This document shows, in pieces, positions 16,006 to 24,877 of a DNA stretch of 64,000 nucleotides. A program made the translations under genes and the position numbers. The stretch covers positions 124,001-188,000 of the forward strand of contig CAWFMB010000038.1 of NCBI GenBank assembly GCA_963816685.1, read 5' to 3'. Numbering within the stretch: the first letter of the stretch is position 1; the number at the start of each line of letters is the position of its first letter. The DNA comes from CAVYUC01 sp963816685. Lineage in GTDB: Bacteria > Bacteroidota > Bacteroidia > Bacteroidales > Prolixibacteraceae. The notes beneath the pieces were generated by a model. That model saw nothing but the letters and a program-made list of their open reading frames with translations, was not told where the DNA came from and searched no databases.

Positions 16006-17124
16006 ATGAACGCAATCAGGATTTTTACCTTTTGGAACAAGCAATTGATTTGGATTCGAAAACATATCAAAATCAAATTTATGGCATACTCTGTCATGCT
16101 GGCTGCAGTTGTTTCATCCTGCGATTCTGATCCATACGGAACTCAATGGTTTGATGAGGAGGCTTTAACTATATATCAATACCTCCAGGCAAACCAGACG
16201 GAATATTCAAAATTCTGTAAATTACTTGAAAAAGGAAAATTACTGGGAACATTAGGTGCTTACAATCCTTACGAGGATGGTTATACACTTTTTGTACCCA
16301 CTGATGAAGCTATAGACAAATTTATCGAACAGAACGGCAAATACGAAAACTTCGATGAATTACTGCAGGATACAAGCTTCATCTATACCCTCACCCGCTA
16401 TCATACATTAAACAAAAAATTACATACCGATAAATTTCCGGATGGTGCTTTATATGACCGGACGCTTACAGGTAACAGGCTGGTTACCGGTGTATACACA
16501 AATACGGAGGGCGATATTGCACTTATTAAAATTAACAATTCAGCTCCTGTTATTAAATCAAATATTGATTTGACCAACGGGTACATCCATGTAATTTCCG
16601 AAGTGCTTCAGAAAGTAGAAATATCGGGATATGACTGGCTTCAACAACATGATGAATATACGATTCTTGCACAGGCAATGGAATATTGCAGAATCCGGCA
16701 AAAAATGTGGATGGATAAATATACCATTCTTGCTGAACATGACAGTATTTACAGCAGAAACGGGATTCTGAATTTAGAAGATTTACTCAACCGGATTGCA
16801 CCAGGAGCCTCCACTTCGGGCAAAACAAACGCATTATTCAAATTTTCTGCGTATCATATTATGTCCGGTGAATTGTACCTGAACGATTTAAACTGGGGCA
16901 GTAAAGGATACTGGACAATGGACAACAAACCAGTTACAATTAATGTAGGCCTTGATATAAAAATCAATCCCGGTGTAGTTAATTATGGAAATGAAATTTC
17001 TGAATCCGGCGATACAATTGTTATTGATTACATCAGTCCGGTGTGGGAAGACAGCAATATATTAACAGGAACAGGCCCCGTACATTCTATTTCAAACCTG
17101 CTGCTTTCTGAACCTTTACCTTAA
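16006..17124 (+). CDS. FAS1 (fasciclin) domain lipoprotein
   Basis: A 372-residue predicted lipoprotein. A hydrophobic segment ends in the lipobox VVSSC at about residue 40. An internal ATG at 16081 (MAYSVMLAAVVSSC) would give a more compact signal peptide, so the start is uncertain. Residues about 55-200 form a FAS1 domain with GYTLFVPTDEAIDKF and the C-terminal GYIHVISEVL; the second half looks like a degenerate second FAS1 repeat. FAS1 lipoproteins in Bacteroidota usually sit by SusC/SusD loci and may bind glycans or proteins at the surface. None is adjacent here; instead a second FAS1 gene converges with it. Confidence 0.85.
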   Translation: MNAIRIFTFWNKQLIWIRKHIKIKFMAYSVMLAAVVSSCDSDPYGTQWFDEEALTIYQYLQANQTEYSKFCKLLEKGKLLGTLGAYNPYEDGYTLFVPTDEAIDKFIEQNGKYENFDELLQDTSFIYTLTRYHTLNKKLHTDKFPDGALYDRTLTGNRLVTGVYTNTEGDIALIKINNSAPVIKSNIDLTNGYIHVISEVLQKVEISGYDWLQQHDEYTILAQAMEYCRIRQKMWMDKYTILAEHDSIYSRNGILNLEDLLNRIAPGASTSGKTNALFKFSAYHIMSGELYLNDLNWGSKGYWTMDNKPVTINVGLDIKINPGVVNYGNEISESGDTIVIDYISPVWEDSNILTGTGPVHSISNLLLSEPLP

Positions 17125-17135
17125 AAGGGATTTTA

Positions 17136-19361
17136 TCAGCGAATGAGTACTTTATCAATTTCATGCACTACAGTAGAAACCGCATCTCTTTCTGAAATCA
17201 TAATGTTGGTAACATTTTTTCTTTCCTGAATTCGAAGGTATGGTTTTCCATTTTTATCAAGTATATCAATGATATCCGGCCCCGTTTGAATATTCAATGT
17301 TGCTCCGCTTGTTGTATTGTAATTTCCGGAATGTTGCTTGTTGTCTGTAAATATCATTTCACCTTTTAAAAAATGATATTTTAAAAATTCCTGCAGTTCA
17401 TCCGTATTTAATGTATCAGCCTGATATTTTGCAAGTGCTATATCTGAAGGAACAAAAACAGTGTAATTCTCGTTTTTATCGAGGAAACGAATCTCTGCGC
17501 TTTCTTCATTTACTAATCCCGCTTTTTTAAGCAGACTGTAGAATTTTGTATTCTGCGAAAGCACTGCCTGAAAATTTCTGTTGCTAAAGTTAAACCAGTA
17601 ATTGACACTCCAGGCCTTACCATTATCAGCAGGCTCATCCAGGGGAACAGTAGAGCAGGTCACAGGAATAAGTCCATTGTAACCTATTGTGCAGGGAGAA
17701 GTTCCCTGAATTGTATTGTCGGAATGATCCCAGGTGATGTATTTCCCCCCCAATGTCCGTATAAATTCCTTATTGGCGCTTCCGTTTGGAGCAGAAGTGC
17801 CAATCTGGTTCAGGATTCTGCTGGTCACTGTATTTCGTCCAAGGCCATCGATCTGGCGCGTCAACCTGTTTAATTCCCTGAAGTTGTAACGGTTTTGATC
17901 TTTATCAATCCAATTTAATATCAGCGATGAATCGGCTCGCAGTGCATAATCAGGAATCGGGAAAAAATACAATTCTCCTTCGTAATTCGCAATTAAATCG
18001 TGCGTACCTGTGTACAGCAAAGCCTGCCGGAACAATGAAAAGTTCGGCCGGCAGAATACAGGTCCGGTGACACTTGTAAATACCCGGTCGGGAATGTAAT
18101 TATCCAGTCCGATGAAGGTACAATTACTTCCAAATTCAGTTCTTACGATATCTCCCTCATTCTGTTGATATCTGCCCTTATTCCTGAAAATCTGCTGATA
18201 CTGAATGGTTGAAGGATATATTGGAGAAGACTTCAAATTCTGGGCAATAATTATATCGGCAACATCCTGTGGTAGTGATTTGTAATCACGCCAGTGAGGA
18301 AAACCTGATTTAACGGTTAAAATGCCATCAATAAATTCCCTGAATGCATCGTCTGTCGGAACAAACATTCCGTTATGTTTCACAAGAATTTCGTTTACAT
18401 TTGGGCTTTCATTCCCTGTGCGTTCGCTCTGAAGTGCGAATGCGAGTCTTGAATAGTTTAAGTCCCATAAAGTATCCACAATTCCGCCCAATTTTACTTC
18501 CGGTTGATTAAATGTAGCTATAATATTTGGCTCAAAAGCGGGATAATACCAATAGACCATTTCAAGAAAGATTTTGTAACTCTCACCAGCCGTTTCTCTT
18601 TCAAGCATTTCTTTCGCATTCAGCATCGGTTTTACAACCCTGTCAATGATATGTACAAATCCGTTTTCTGCAAAAACATCTGCCTTAATAATTTTGGCTC
18701 CGGCAAAATAAACACTTCCCTGTTCATACATTCTGTCGAAATAGAACCGGAAATCTTCTGAAGAAAGGCCATTTAAACTTAAATACTCGTCGTTAAAAAT
18801 GGGTACATATTTTCGGGATTCAACATACACTTTCTTATAGCCGTTGGATTGGGTTGAATCAATCACAATTTTTTCAGTTTTGTTACTCTTTTCAATCCAG
18901 TATTTTTCTACAGGATTTTTGAGCAATGTCTGGCGCTTATATGCGTAAGAATTCCAGCTTTCATTTTCCTTTGTTCTCCAACCATACGCACCAAGAGACT
19001 GCAATTGATCAAGTGACCATGGATTCTGGACAACATGAAATTCAGCAATTTTCTCCAGTTCCTTTAACGGGATATTGGAAATACCGGCATAATGATTTTC
19101 AGTCAGAAATTGTTTCATTGCTTCATCGGTAGGCGCAAAAACACTCCAGCTTCCCGAAACATCAAGAATGGAATCCAACCCTGCAAGTCGCAGACATTCG
19201 GCAAACATCGACAGATTCTCCTGAGCAACAACTGTAGTATATAATTTCCCGGGAAGCCAGTCGGGCCGCTGGAATTTCTCCTGATCGGTTAAATCCTTGC
19301 AACCGGAAATTATGCTGCCCATAATAACCAGAAGAAGAATAACTGTTTTATGATTTCTCAT
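17136..19361 (-). CDS. Large multi-FAS1 domain lipoprotein
   Basis: A 741-residue lipoprotein with signal MRNHKTVILLLVIMGSIISG followed by the lipobox cysteine. At least three FAS1 units can be traced by their signatures: SWSVFAPTDEAMKQF (about 68-82), a middle unit with GMFVPTDDAFREF, and a C-terminal one with NYTVFVPSDIALAKY ending in VVHEIDKVLIR. Convergent with the smaller FAS1 gene, with 11 bp between the stops. Probably surface exposed and adhesive or glycan-binding (family knowledge plus inference). No enzymatic motif was found. Confidence 0.85.
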   Translation of the reverse strand: MRNHKTVILLLVIMGSIISGCKDLTDQEKFQRPDWLPGKLYTTVVAQENLSMFAECLRLAGLDSILDVSGSWSVFAPTDEAMKQFLTENHYAGISNIPLKELEKIAEFHVVQNPWSLDQLQSLGAYGWRTKENESWNSYAYKRQTLLKNPVEKYWIEKSNKTEKIVIDSTQSNGYKKVYVESRKYVPIFNDEYLSLNGLSSEDFRFYFDRMYEQGSVYFAGAKIIKADVFAENGFVHIIDRVVKPMLNAKEMLERETAGESYKIFLEMVYWYYPAFEPNIIATFNQPEVKLGGIVDTLWDLNYSRLAFALQSERTGNESPNVNEILVKHNGMFVPTDDAFREFIDGILTVKSGFPHWRDYKSLPQDVADIIIAQNLKSSPIYPSTIQYQQIFRNKGRYQQNEGDIVRTEFGSNCTFIGLDNYIPDRVFTSVTGPVFCRPNFSLFRQALLYTGTHDLIANYEGELYFFPIPDYALRADSSLILNWIDKDQNRYNFRELNRLTRQIDGLGRNTVTSRILNQIGTSAPNGSANKEFIRTLGGKYITWDHSDNTIQGTSPCTIGYNGLIPVTCSTVPLDEPADNGKAWSVNYWFNFSNRNFQAVLSQNTKFYSLLKKAGLVNEESAEIRFLDKNENYTVFVPSDIALAKYQADTLNTDELQEFLKYHFLKGEMIFTDNKQHSGNYNTTSGATLNIQTGPDIIDILDKNGKPYLRIQERKNVTNIMISERDAVSTVVHEIDKVLIR

Positions 19362-19456
19362 TATTTGGATAAAGTTCCTTATTTAGGTTTCCCTGCAAAA
19401 ATACAATTTAATCAATACCATTTACTGAATTGTATTGATGTTCTCTTTTTGCTGAA

Positions 19457-20578
19457 TTATATCTTGACAAATACTTTGTTTTTATAGAGCCAGTAACAAA
19501 TGTACCATAAGGCAGCCCAGGCGGCCAGACTTGTAATCACCTCCACTGTTAATTCGCCGCCCCATGAAAACAAAAACTCACTGAATGGATTTAAAATACG
19601 GCTAATCCAATCTGCGCCACCGAGGTGAAAAAACAGGTAAATGAAAATGCTGTTCATCCCAACAATGATAAAAAACCGGGATCCCTTGTGAAAACGGTTT
19701 TTTACATCAATTAACCAGTAACAGAATGCCAGGGCAAGAATTGTCCAACCGCCACTTACAAACACAAAAGAAGAGGTTGCAATTTTTTTTATAATTGGAG
19801 TTATATTCAGCAAATCAAGAGAGTAACCCACAGCAAGAGCAACAATTCCTGCTGAAACCAAAATCCTGATTTTTTGTGAAGAAGTCCTGTCGCTTTTCAG
19901 CAATTTGCCGCAAAGTACTCCCCAAACAGTATGTGCAGTGGTTGATACAAAATTAAGTGTAGCCCATTCACTTGCTTTGTTAACTCCTTCAATTTTGTTG
20001 TTAAACCAGGCGCCCAGGTTTTCAAAATTTGTCCACGGATGATTAAAACCTTCCACCGGAAAAAAACGGTAAGCCAAATCAATAAAAAGCAAAACAACCA
20101 GAGTGAAAATGATCTGAAACCGATAGCTTTTATTCATGATTAAAAAAGCAACCAAATAAGTTACCGAAAGCTGCGCCAGCACATTCTGAAACCTGAAAAC
20201 CAAATGACCGGCCGCAACAAAATACAACGCCCAGCCAAAAAATAACAAGAGGAATGATCGTATTAATGCATGCTGAAGAATTTTACTGTCACTATCTCCT
20301 TTTCTTTTGCGGTTAGCTACAGCAAAAGGGAGTGCAACACCGACAATAAACATGAAAAACGGTTGAATCAAATCCCAAAAATGTAATCCGTGCCAGGTGT
20401 GGTGGTGAAACTGGGTTCCGATAAAATGGATAAAACTATTGTCAAACTTCAGCAGGTGTGCGTAAATTTCGGTGGATTCGCCAACAAGTAAAAACATGGT
20501 AAGTCCGCGGAAAAAATCGACTGATGCCACCCTTCCCGGAACCGGAGGGGCTAGTGGTTGTTTCAAAGTATTCATCAA
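19457..20578 (-). CDS. DUF5009/HGSNAT-like membrane protein
   Basis: A 373-residue protein with about ten membrane helices. The N-terminal GRVASVDFFRGLTMFLLVGES and the HTWHGLHFWDLIQPFFMFIVG segment match the family related to heparan-alpha-glucosaminide N-acetyltransferase and to bacterial NagX. Such proteins are thought to acetylate or handle amino sugars across the inner membrane, with histidines in the second helix pair important in the human enzyme. Start is either of two adjacent ATGs. It lies alone between the FAS1 gene and a hypothetical gene; substrate is unknown. Confidence 0.82.
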   Translation of the reverse strand: MMNTLKQPLAPPVPGRVASVDFFRGLTMFLLVGESTEIYAHLLKFDNSFIHFIGTQFHHHTWHGLHFWDLIQPFFMFIVGVALPFAVANRKRKGDSDSKILQHALIRSFLLLFFGWALYFVAAGHLVFRFQNVLAQLSVTYLVAFLIMNKSYRFQIIFTLVVLLFIDLAYRFFPVEGFNHPWTNFENLGAWFNNKIEGVNKASEWATLNFVSTTAHTVWGVLCGKLLKSDRTSSQKIRILVSAGIVALAVGYSLDLLNITPIIKKIATSSFVFVSGGWTILALAFCYWLIDVKNRFHKGSRFFIIVGMNSIFIYLFFHLGGADWISRILNPFSEFLFSWGGELTVEVITSLAAWAALWYICYWLYKNKVFVKI

Positions 20579-20738
20579 TATTGGTTTAGTTCATTTATTA
20601 CAGGTTGAAATCACCTTAAAAAAAACAGTTTTCACTGCGACTCGTAAAGAAAACAAGTATAATCAATTTTGTTGTTTTTACCAGATTTTGAAATAAAGAA
20701 ATAATTATGCGGATAAATTAAACTGCCTGTTCAGCAAC

Positions 20739-21113
20739 TTATTTTCCCAAAGTTTTGAAATACCTGCGCAGTAGCACCTTTTTCAAATCACGTACTATAA
20801 CCTGATGGGCAATAATTTCAATATGATTGTAATGAGGAAGCTCCCGTTCGGTCCTTGAAATGTCACGGTCGGTTATATCTACCTGGTACAATACGGAAAG
20901 CAACAAATCATAATTTTGCTCAACGAGTCTCGAAATCTGCTCAATCAGCTGGTGGTGCAGTTCATTATATGCATTTTCAGTATTGCCTGAAAAAGTAATC
21001 TCCACGCCGAACATTCCAAAATCTTTCATGATCTGTTCAGCAGTTTCCTTCACAATTTCAGCCTGGTGTAAATGCTGTGCAACATTGCTGTTATTTATTT
21101 GCGGAAATGTCAT
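20739..21113 (-). CDS. Conserved-looking hypothetical protein, alpha-helical
   Basis: A 124-residue soluble protein with no signal peptide. It is predicted mostly helical, with an N-terminal amphipathic helix (VAQHLHQAEIVKETAEQIMK), a central helix (ENAYNELHHQLIEQISRLVE) and a basic end (VRDLKKVLLRRYFKTLGK). I do not recognise the family. The coding pattern and composition look real, and it stands alone between a DUF5009 gene and a divergent hemolysin III gene. Confidence 0.65.
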   Translation of the reverse strand: MTFPQINNSNVAQHLHQAEIVKETAEQIMKDFGMFGVEITFSGNTENAYNELHHQLIEQISRLVEQNYDLLLSVLYQVDITDRDISRTERELPHYNHIEIIAHQVIVRDLKKVLLRRYFKTLGK

Positions 21114-21478
21114 CTGTTCTTTTTTTTCAAAACTACCTTAAAATTGATTCTTTACAAATTTATTCTGAAAGTTGTTTTGCGACTGAACCTACATCATTAC
21201 ACGTTGGTTAAAACCTTTTAAATAAGGGATATAAAAACAGTTTCATCTTATTTTTACCAACCCCTATCCTATTGACGGAATTTGTTACCTCATCAGGAAA
21301 CAAAATGCTAATCTTAATCCCTATATCAATGAATATCAATATCCTGCTGTCACTCACGACCGGAATAGTATCCTGTTTCATTTGTTACCGACAAATAAAC
21401 ATTGCAAATAGCTTTAATAAGTAAAGAATATTTTATAAATTTCGAACAGTAAAATAATACGTTCAAATTTTTTAGCTT
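21114..21478. other. Divergent intergenic region, nothing recognised
   Basis: 365 AT-rich bases between the hypothetical gene and the hemolysin III gene. I see no clear promoter pair, hairpin terminator, RNA gene or frame worth calling. Confidence 0.6.
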
Positions 21479-22150
21479 ATGAATAAAAACACTGATAATC
21501 AAAATCATAAAGAAATTAAATACCGCACACTAACCCTTGGAGAAGAAATTTTTAATGGCATTACCCACGGCATTGGAACTTTATTAAGTATAGCAGCATT
21601 AATTGTGCTTGTTATTTTTTCAGTAACAAAAGGCAATGTATGGCATGTGATTGGTTTTTCTGTTTTTGGGAGCACATTAATTATGCTTTACCTCAGTTCA
21701 ACACTTTATCACAGTTTTGTAAGCGAAAAAATTAAAAACCTGTTTGCCCGATTTGATCATGCCTCTATATTTCTTTTAATTGCAGGGACTTATACCCCTT
21801 TTTTACTTACAGCATTGCGTGGAACTTTTGGCTGGATATTGTTTGGAATAATTTGGGGGCTTGCAATTGCCGGCGTTGTTATCCGGTTGATTTATCTCAC
21901 CCGCTTTAGAAAACTGATGGTTGGAGTATATGTTGGAATGGGCTGGTTATTTGTTCTGGCCATTGGCCCAATGATGAAACAGCTTCCCGGCATAAGCATT
22001 ATTTTCCTGTTTCTTGGAGGAGTTATTTATTCAGCAGGAGTTATTTTTTACAGCTGGCGCAGTTTAAAATACGGTCATGGCATATGGCATTTATTTGTTT
22101 TAGGCGGAAGTATATCCCACTTCCTTGCTGTGTTTTACAGCCTTAATTAA
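21479..22150 (+). CDS. Hemolysin III (PAQR/TrhA) family membrane protein
   Basis: A 223-residue seven-helix membrane protein. Family motifs are clear: LGEEIFNGITHGIG in the N-terminal helix (Glu and His are conserved), LYLSSTLYHSF with the conserved Ser and His, FDHASIFLLIAGTYTPF, and the C-terminal HGIWHLFVLGGSISHF. These His, Asp and Ser residues form the metal-dependent hydrolase-like centre of the CREST/PAQR superfamily. The bacterial function is not firmly established (membrane energetics or lipid homeostasis have been proposed). Confidence 0.92.
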   Translation: MNKNTDNQNHKEIKYRTLTLGEEIFNGITHGIGTLLSIAALIVLVIFSVTKGNVWHVIGFSVFGSTLIMLYLSSTLYHSFVSEKIKNLFARFDHASIFLLIAGTYTPFLLTALRGTFGWILFGIIWGLAIAGVVIRLIYLTRFRKLMVGVYVGMGWLFVLAIGPMMKQLPGISIIFLFLGGVIYSAGVIFYSWRSLKYGHGIWHLFVLGGSISHFLAVFYSLN

Positions 22151-22466
22151 AGTTTAAATCCATTAAACCAGCCAGTTAAAAGATACAGTAATGTGTCTTT
22201 TCTGTTCAATCCATACAGAATTGTTGTTCATGAATATAACAACTGAAGGTTAACATCTTCGGCTATTGTTGTGTTATCTGCTTACCGGCTGGAGGAGCCG
22301 GAAAACCAGCCGCAGGCATGCAGGTGAATTAAAAAAGGATTACAATTTGTTCAAATGTATTTTGAATAATCCATTTTTGACCCTTCTTAAAGAGCAAAAT
22401 AAGATTTCATATCATTTATCAGTTTTCAGTTTTTAGTTTTTCATGCATACAGTACAATCTCAAAAG
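22151..22466. other. Convergent intergenic region with overlapping hairpins
   Basis: 316 bases between the hemolysin III gene and the end of the GH78 gene. Two mutually exclusive stems lie at 22285-22312: CCGGCT/AGCCGG, or CGGCTGG/CCAGCCG. No T-run follows. Nothing else is recognised. Confidence 0.5.
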
Positions 22467-24866
22467 CTAAAACCCGATTGTCGTTTTTCCTTTAAGTTGC
22501 AGCTCTTTTCCTTTCCAGTAAAATGTACCCGAAAGATTTTCAGGTAAAGTTATTTCTCCTGTAATGCCATCATTTCCGCTTCTTTCCAGTTGAAATGTAA
22601 TGTTCCCCTTTGGATGGGGCATTTTACCCTGAATTTTCTTCAGGGGTCCCAAATGTGGTTCAATTTTCACAGTTTTAAATCCTGGAGTAGCAGGTTCAAT
22701 TCCTGCAACAGTAGCAAGAAAATCATAATTGGGACTGGCGCTCCAGGCATGACAATCTGAACGAGTCGGATCAGGTTTTTCTGCAAAAGTGGTTAATCCC
22801 AAATCAAGCATTTCCCGCCACAAATCAAGTGTTTCAAGGTATTTATCTGCCAAACCTGCTTCTTTCAGCGCCTGCGTCAGGTAAAACCTGAAGTACATAG
22901 TTGGCTGAATCAATTGTTCATCCTTTGCAAAACGCAATACAAAATCTGCACTTTCCTTTTCCGGAACTGCACCTGCCAGAACAGCAAAAATCTGTGCATG
23001 CATGCTAAATTCCTCTTTATCCGGAGTATCGGCAAAATAATTTTTCGACTCATCCCAACAGGTTTCCTTTACAGACCGGACCAATCCATATGCAACTTTT
23101 TCGTAGTATTCCGCCTTTTCCTTCTCGCCTGACCAGCGGTGCAAATCAGCTGCATGTTTAGCAGAATAAGCAAGATGCAGACTCAAAATTGATGATTGCC
23201 CGTAATATCCACCTTTGGGAACACCTCCAATTTGCTTTTCATTATCCCACGGCCATTCATCTGCCCAATCCACAAAATTCCAGTAACCTGTTCTTCCAAG
23301 TAATCCGCTTTTATCATCAATTTTTGAGATAAAAAAATGCAATACATTATCAATGCCGTTTAAAAAAGAACTTACGAATAAAGAATCATCGCGGTGCATC
23401 CGGTAATCGTGAACCATATCAACCCAAAAAAGCGAATATGGCGGTATAACCTGCGGAGTTGATGATGGATAACGGCTCATGGTCAGTCCTTCACTAAAGC
23501 GGGAATCATCAAAAACCTGCAGTGCCTTACGCATCAGGCGATCATCCCCTGAAACATACAGTGATATTAATGCCTGGATTCGTGTGTCTCCTACGTACTG
23601 TAATTGTTCGTAATACGGGCAGTCGTAATAGGTTTCGCCGGCACATAAACGGGCAGTGCGCCAGCCAACTTCCCATATTTCTGCAAGTTGCGCATCATCA
23701 CTTTGAAACGCTGCATTTTCCTGAAATGGATAACCTGTATATTCACTTGCAAAACTATCTATTTGAAGCGGTTCATTTTCAGTAGAAACAGTCAGCTGAA
23801 GATACCGCCAGGTGCGCAGCCAAAGTGGGCGAAACAACCTTTCATTTCCACCATCAGGTAAAAAATAATCTGCATAACCAATCATTTTTTTACCTTCTAC
23901 AACATCACGGTTTCCTTTCCGGCCATTTTCACCAAAAAGTGCTTCGGCATATTTGAGCTGAATTGTTGCCCCTTTTCCTCCTGAAACAAGCAATTCGGGA
24001 TATGCAGTGGTAAGTTGACCCTGGTCCAGAAGAAGGACAACCGTTTGATTTGCTGGAATCGTTAGTTTGCTTTTCCCGTGAAGAAAAGATGCATCAGCAT
24101 GGATATTATCCATCCTCCGAATTTCTGAAAACCGCTGCTTCCGGGCTTCCATCAGTGGAATTGAACGTGGCTCTAGCCCCCACTCTATTCCGGTGCCTGC
24201 GTCTTTTGGTTTTCCGGCAATCAATTCACCAGCTTGCTCCCAGCCGGTATCATTATAATCAATGTTTTCCCATCCCCATGGATATTTTGATGCATCCACT
24301 TCATCACATGGTCCAACCACCACAAACTGACCTTCAGTAGTTTGACTGTCTGCCCTTGCCGGAGAATATGCTTCGTTTTTAATCACTTTCCAGGTTGAAT
24401 CAGTGTTTACCACTTCTTCTTTAGGTGAATTCCCCTGGAGAATAAATGCTGTTCGGTTTGAATGCTGTGCCCAGGGTTTCAGGGTTCCAAAATTCCAGAC
24501 AACCGCTGCAATCGTATTCTCCCCTGTTTTTAAAAAGGATGAAATATCGATGCTTTCAAAATGCCAGTTCATTAAATCGCCACGCGAAGGTCCCATACAA
24601 ACACGGTTTCCGTTTACAAAAAGCTGGTAACGGTTATCGGCAGAAACATGGACAATAAATTCATCAGGAATATGCTGCAACTCCACATTCTTTCTGAAAT
24701 GATAAACTCCGTAATCCAGACCCGAATCGTGTGGCCAGGCAATCCATTTTGCCTGCCAGTAACCTGTCAGCAGATCAGGATTTATTTTTGAAAACGGAAC
24801 ATTTTCTATAGCAGCTGCAGCTAAACTGATGATAATGCAACTTATCAATGCTGTAAGATTTTTCAT
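22467..24866 (-). CDS. Exported glycoside hydrolase family 78 (alpha-L-rhamnosidase)
   Basis: A 799-residue secreted enzyme likely to cleave alpha-L-rhamnose from glycans. After the signal peptide (MKNLTALISCIIISLAAAA) come beta-sandwich domains (about 30-380, including the NRYQLFVNG galactose-binding-like fold), an (alpha/alpha)6 catalytic domain and a C-terminal beta domain. The acid patch DCPYYEQLQYVGD gives Asp415, Glu420 and Asp427 with the same spacing as the catalytic acids I recall for a Bacillus GH78. The start at 24866 avoids overlap with rhaB and puts the signal peptide first. It lies 11 bp after the rhamnulokinase gene, so sugar release and uptake are coupled in one operon. Confidence 0.9.
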   Translation of the reverse strand: MKNLTALISCIIISLAAAAIENVPFSKINPDLLTGYWQAKWIAWPHDSGLDYGVYHFRKNVELQHIPDEFIVHVSADNRYQLFVNGNRVCMGPSRGDLMNWHFESIDISSFLKTGENTIAAVVWNFGTLKPWAQHSNRTAFILQGNSPKEEVVNTDSTWKVIKNEAYSPARADSQTTEGQFVVVGPCDEVDASKYPWGWENIDYNDTGWEQAGELIAGKPKDAGTGIEWGLEPRSIPLMEARKQRFSEIRRMDNIHADASFLHGKSKLTIPANQTVVLLLDQGQLTTAYPELLVSGGKGATIQLKYAEALFGENGRKGNRDVVEGKKMIGYADYFLPDGGNERLFRPLWLRTWRYLQLTVSTENEPLQIDSFASEYTGYPFQENAAFQSDDAQLAEIWEVGWRTARLCAGETYYDCPYYEQLQYVGDTRIQALISLYVSGDDRLMRKALQVFDDSRFSEGLTMSRYPSSTPQVIPPYSLFWVDMVHDYRMHRDDSLFVSSFLNGIDNVLHFFISKIDDKSGLLGRTGYWNFVDWADEWPWDNEKQIGGVPKGGYYGQSSILSLHLAYSAKHAADLHRWSGEKEKAEYYEKVAYGLVRSVKETCWDESKNYFADTPDKEEFSMHAQIFAVLAGAVPEKESADFVLRFAKDEQLIQPTMYFRFYLTQALKEAGLADKYLETLDLWREMLDLGLTTFAEKPDPTRSDCHAWSASPNYDFLATVAGIEPATPGFKTVKIEPHLGPLKKIQGKMPHPKGNITFQLERSGNDGITGEITLPENLSGTFYWKGKELQLKGKTTIGF

Positions 24867-24877
24867 AAACTTCTTTA

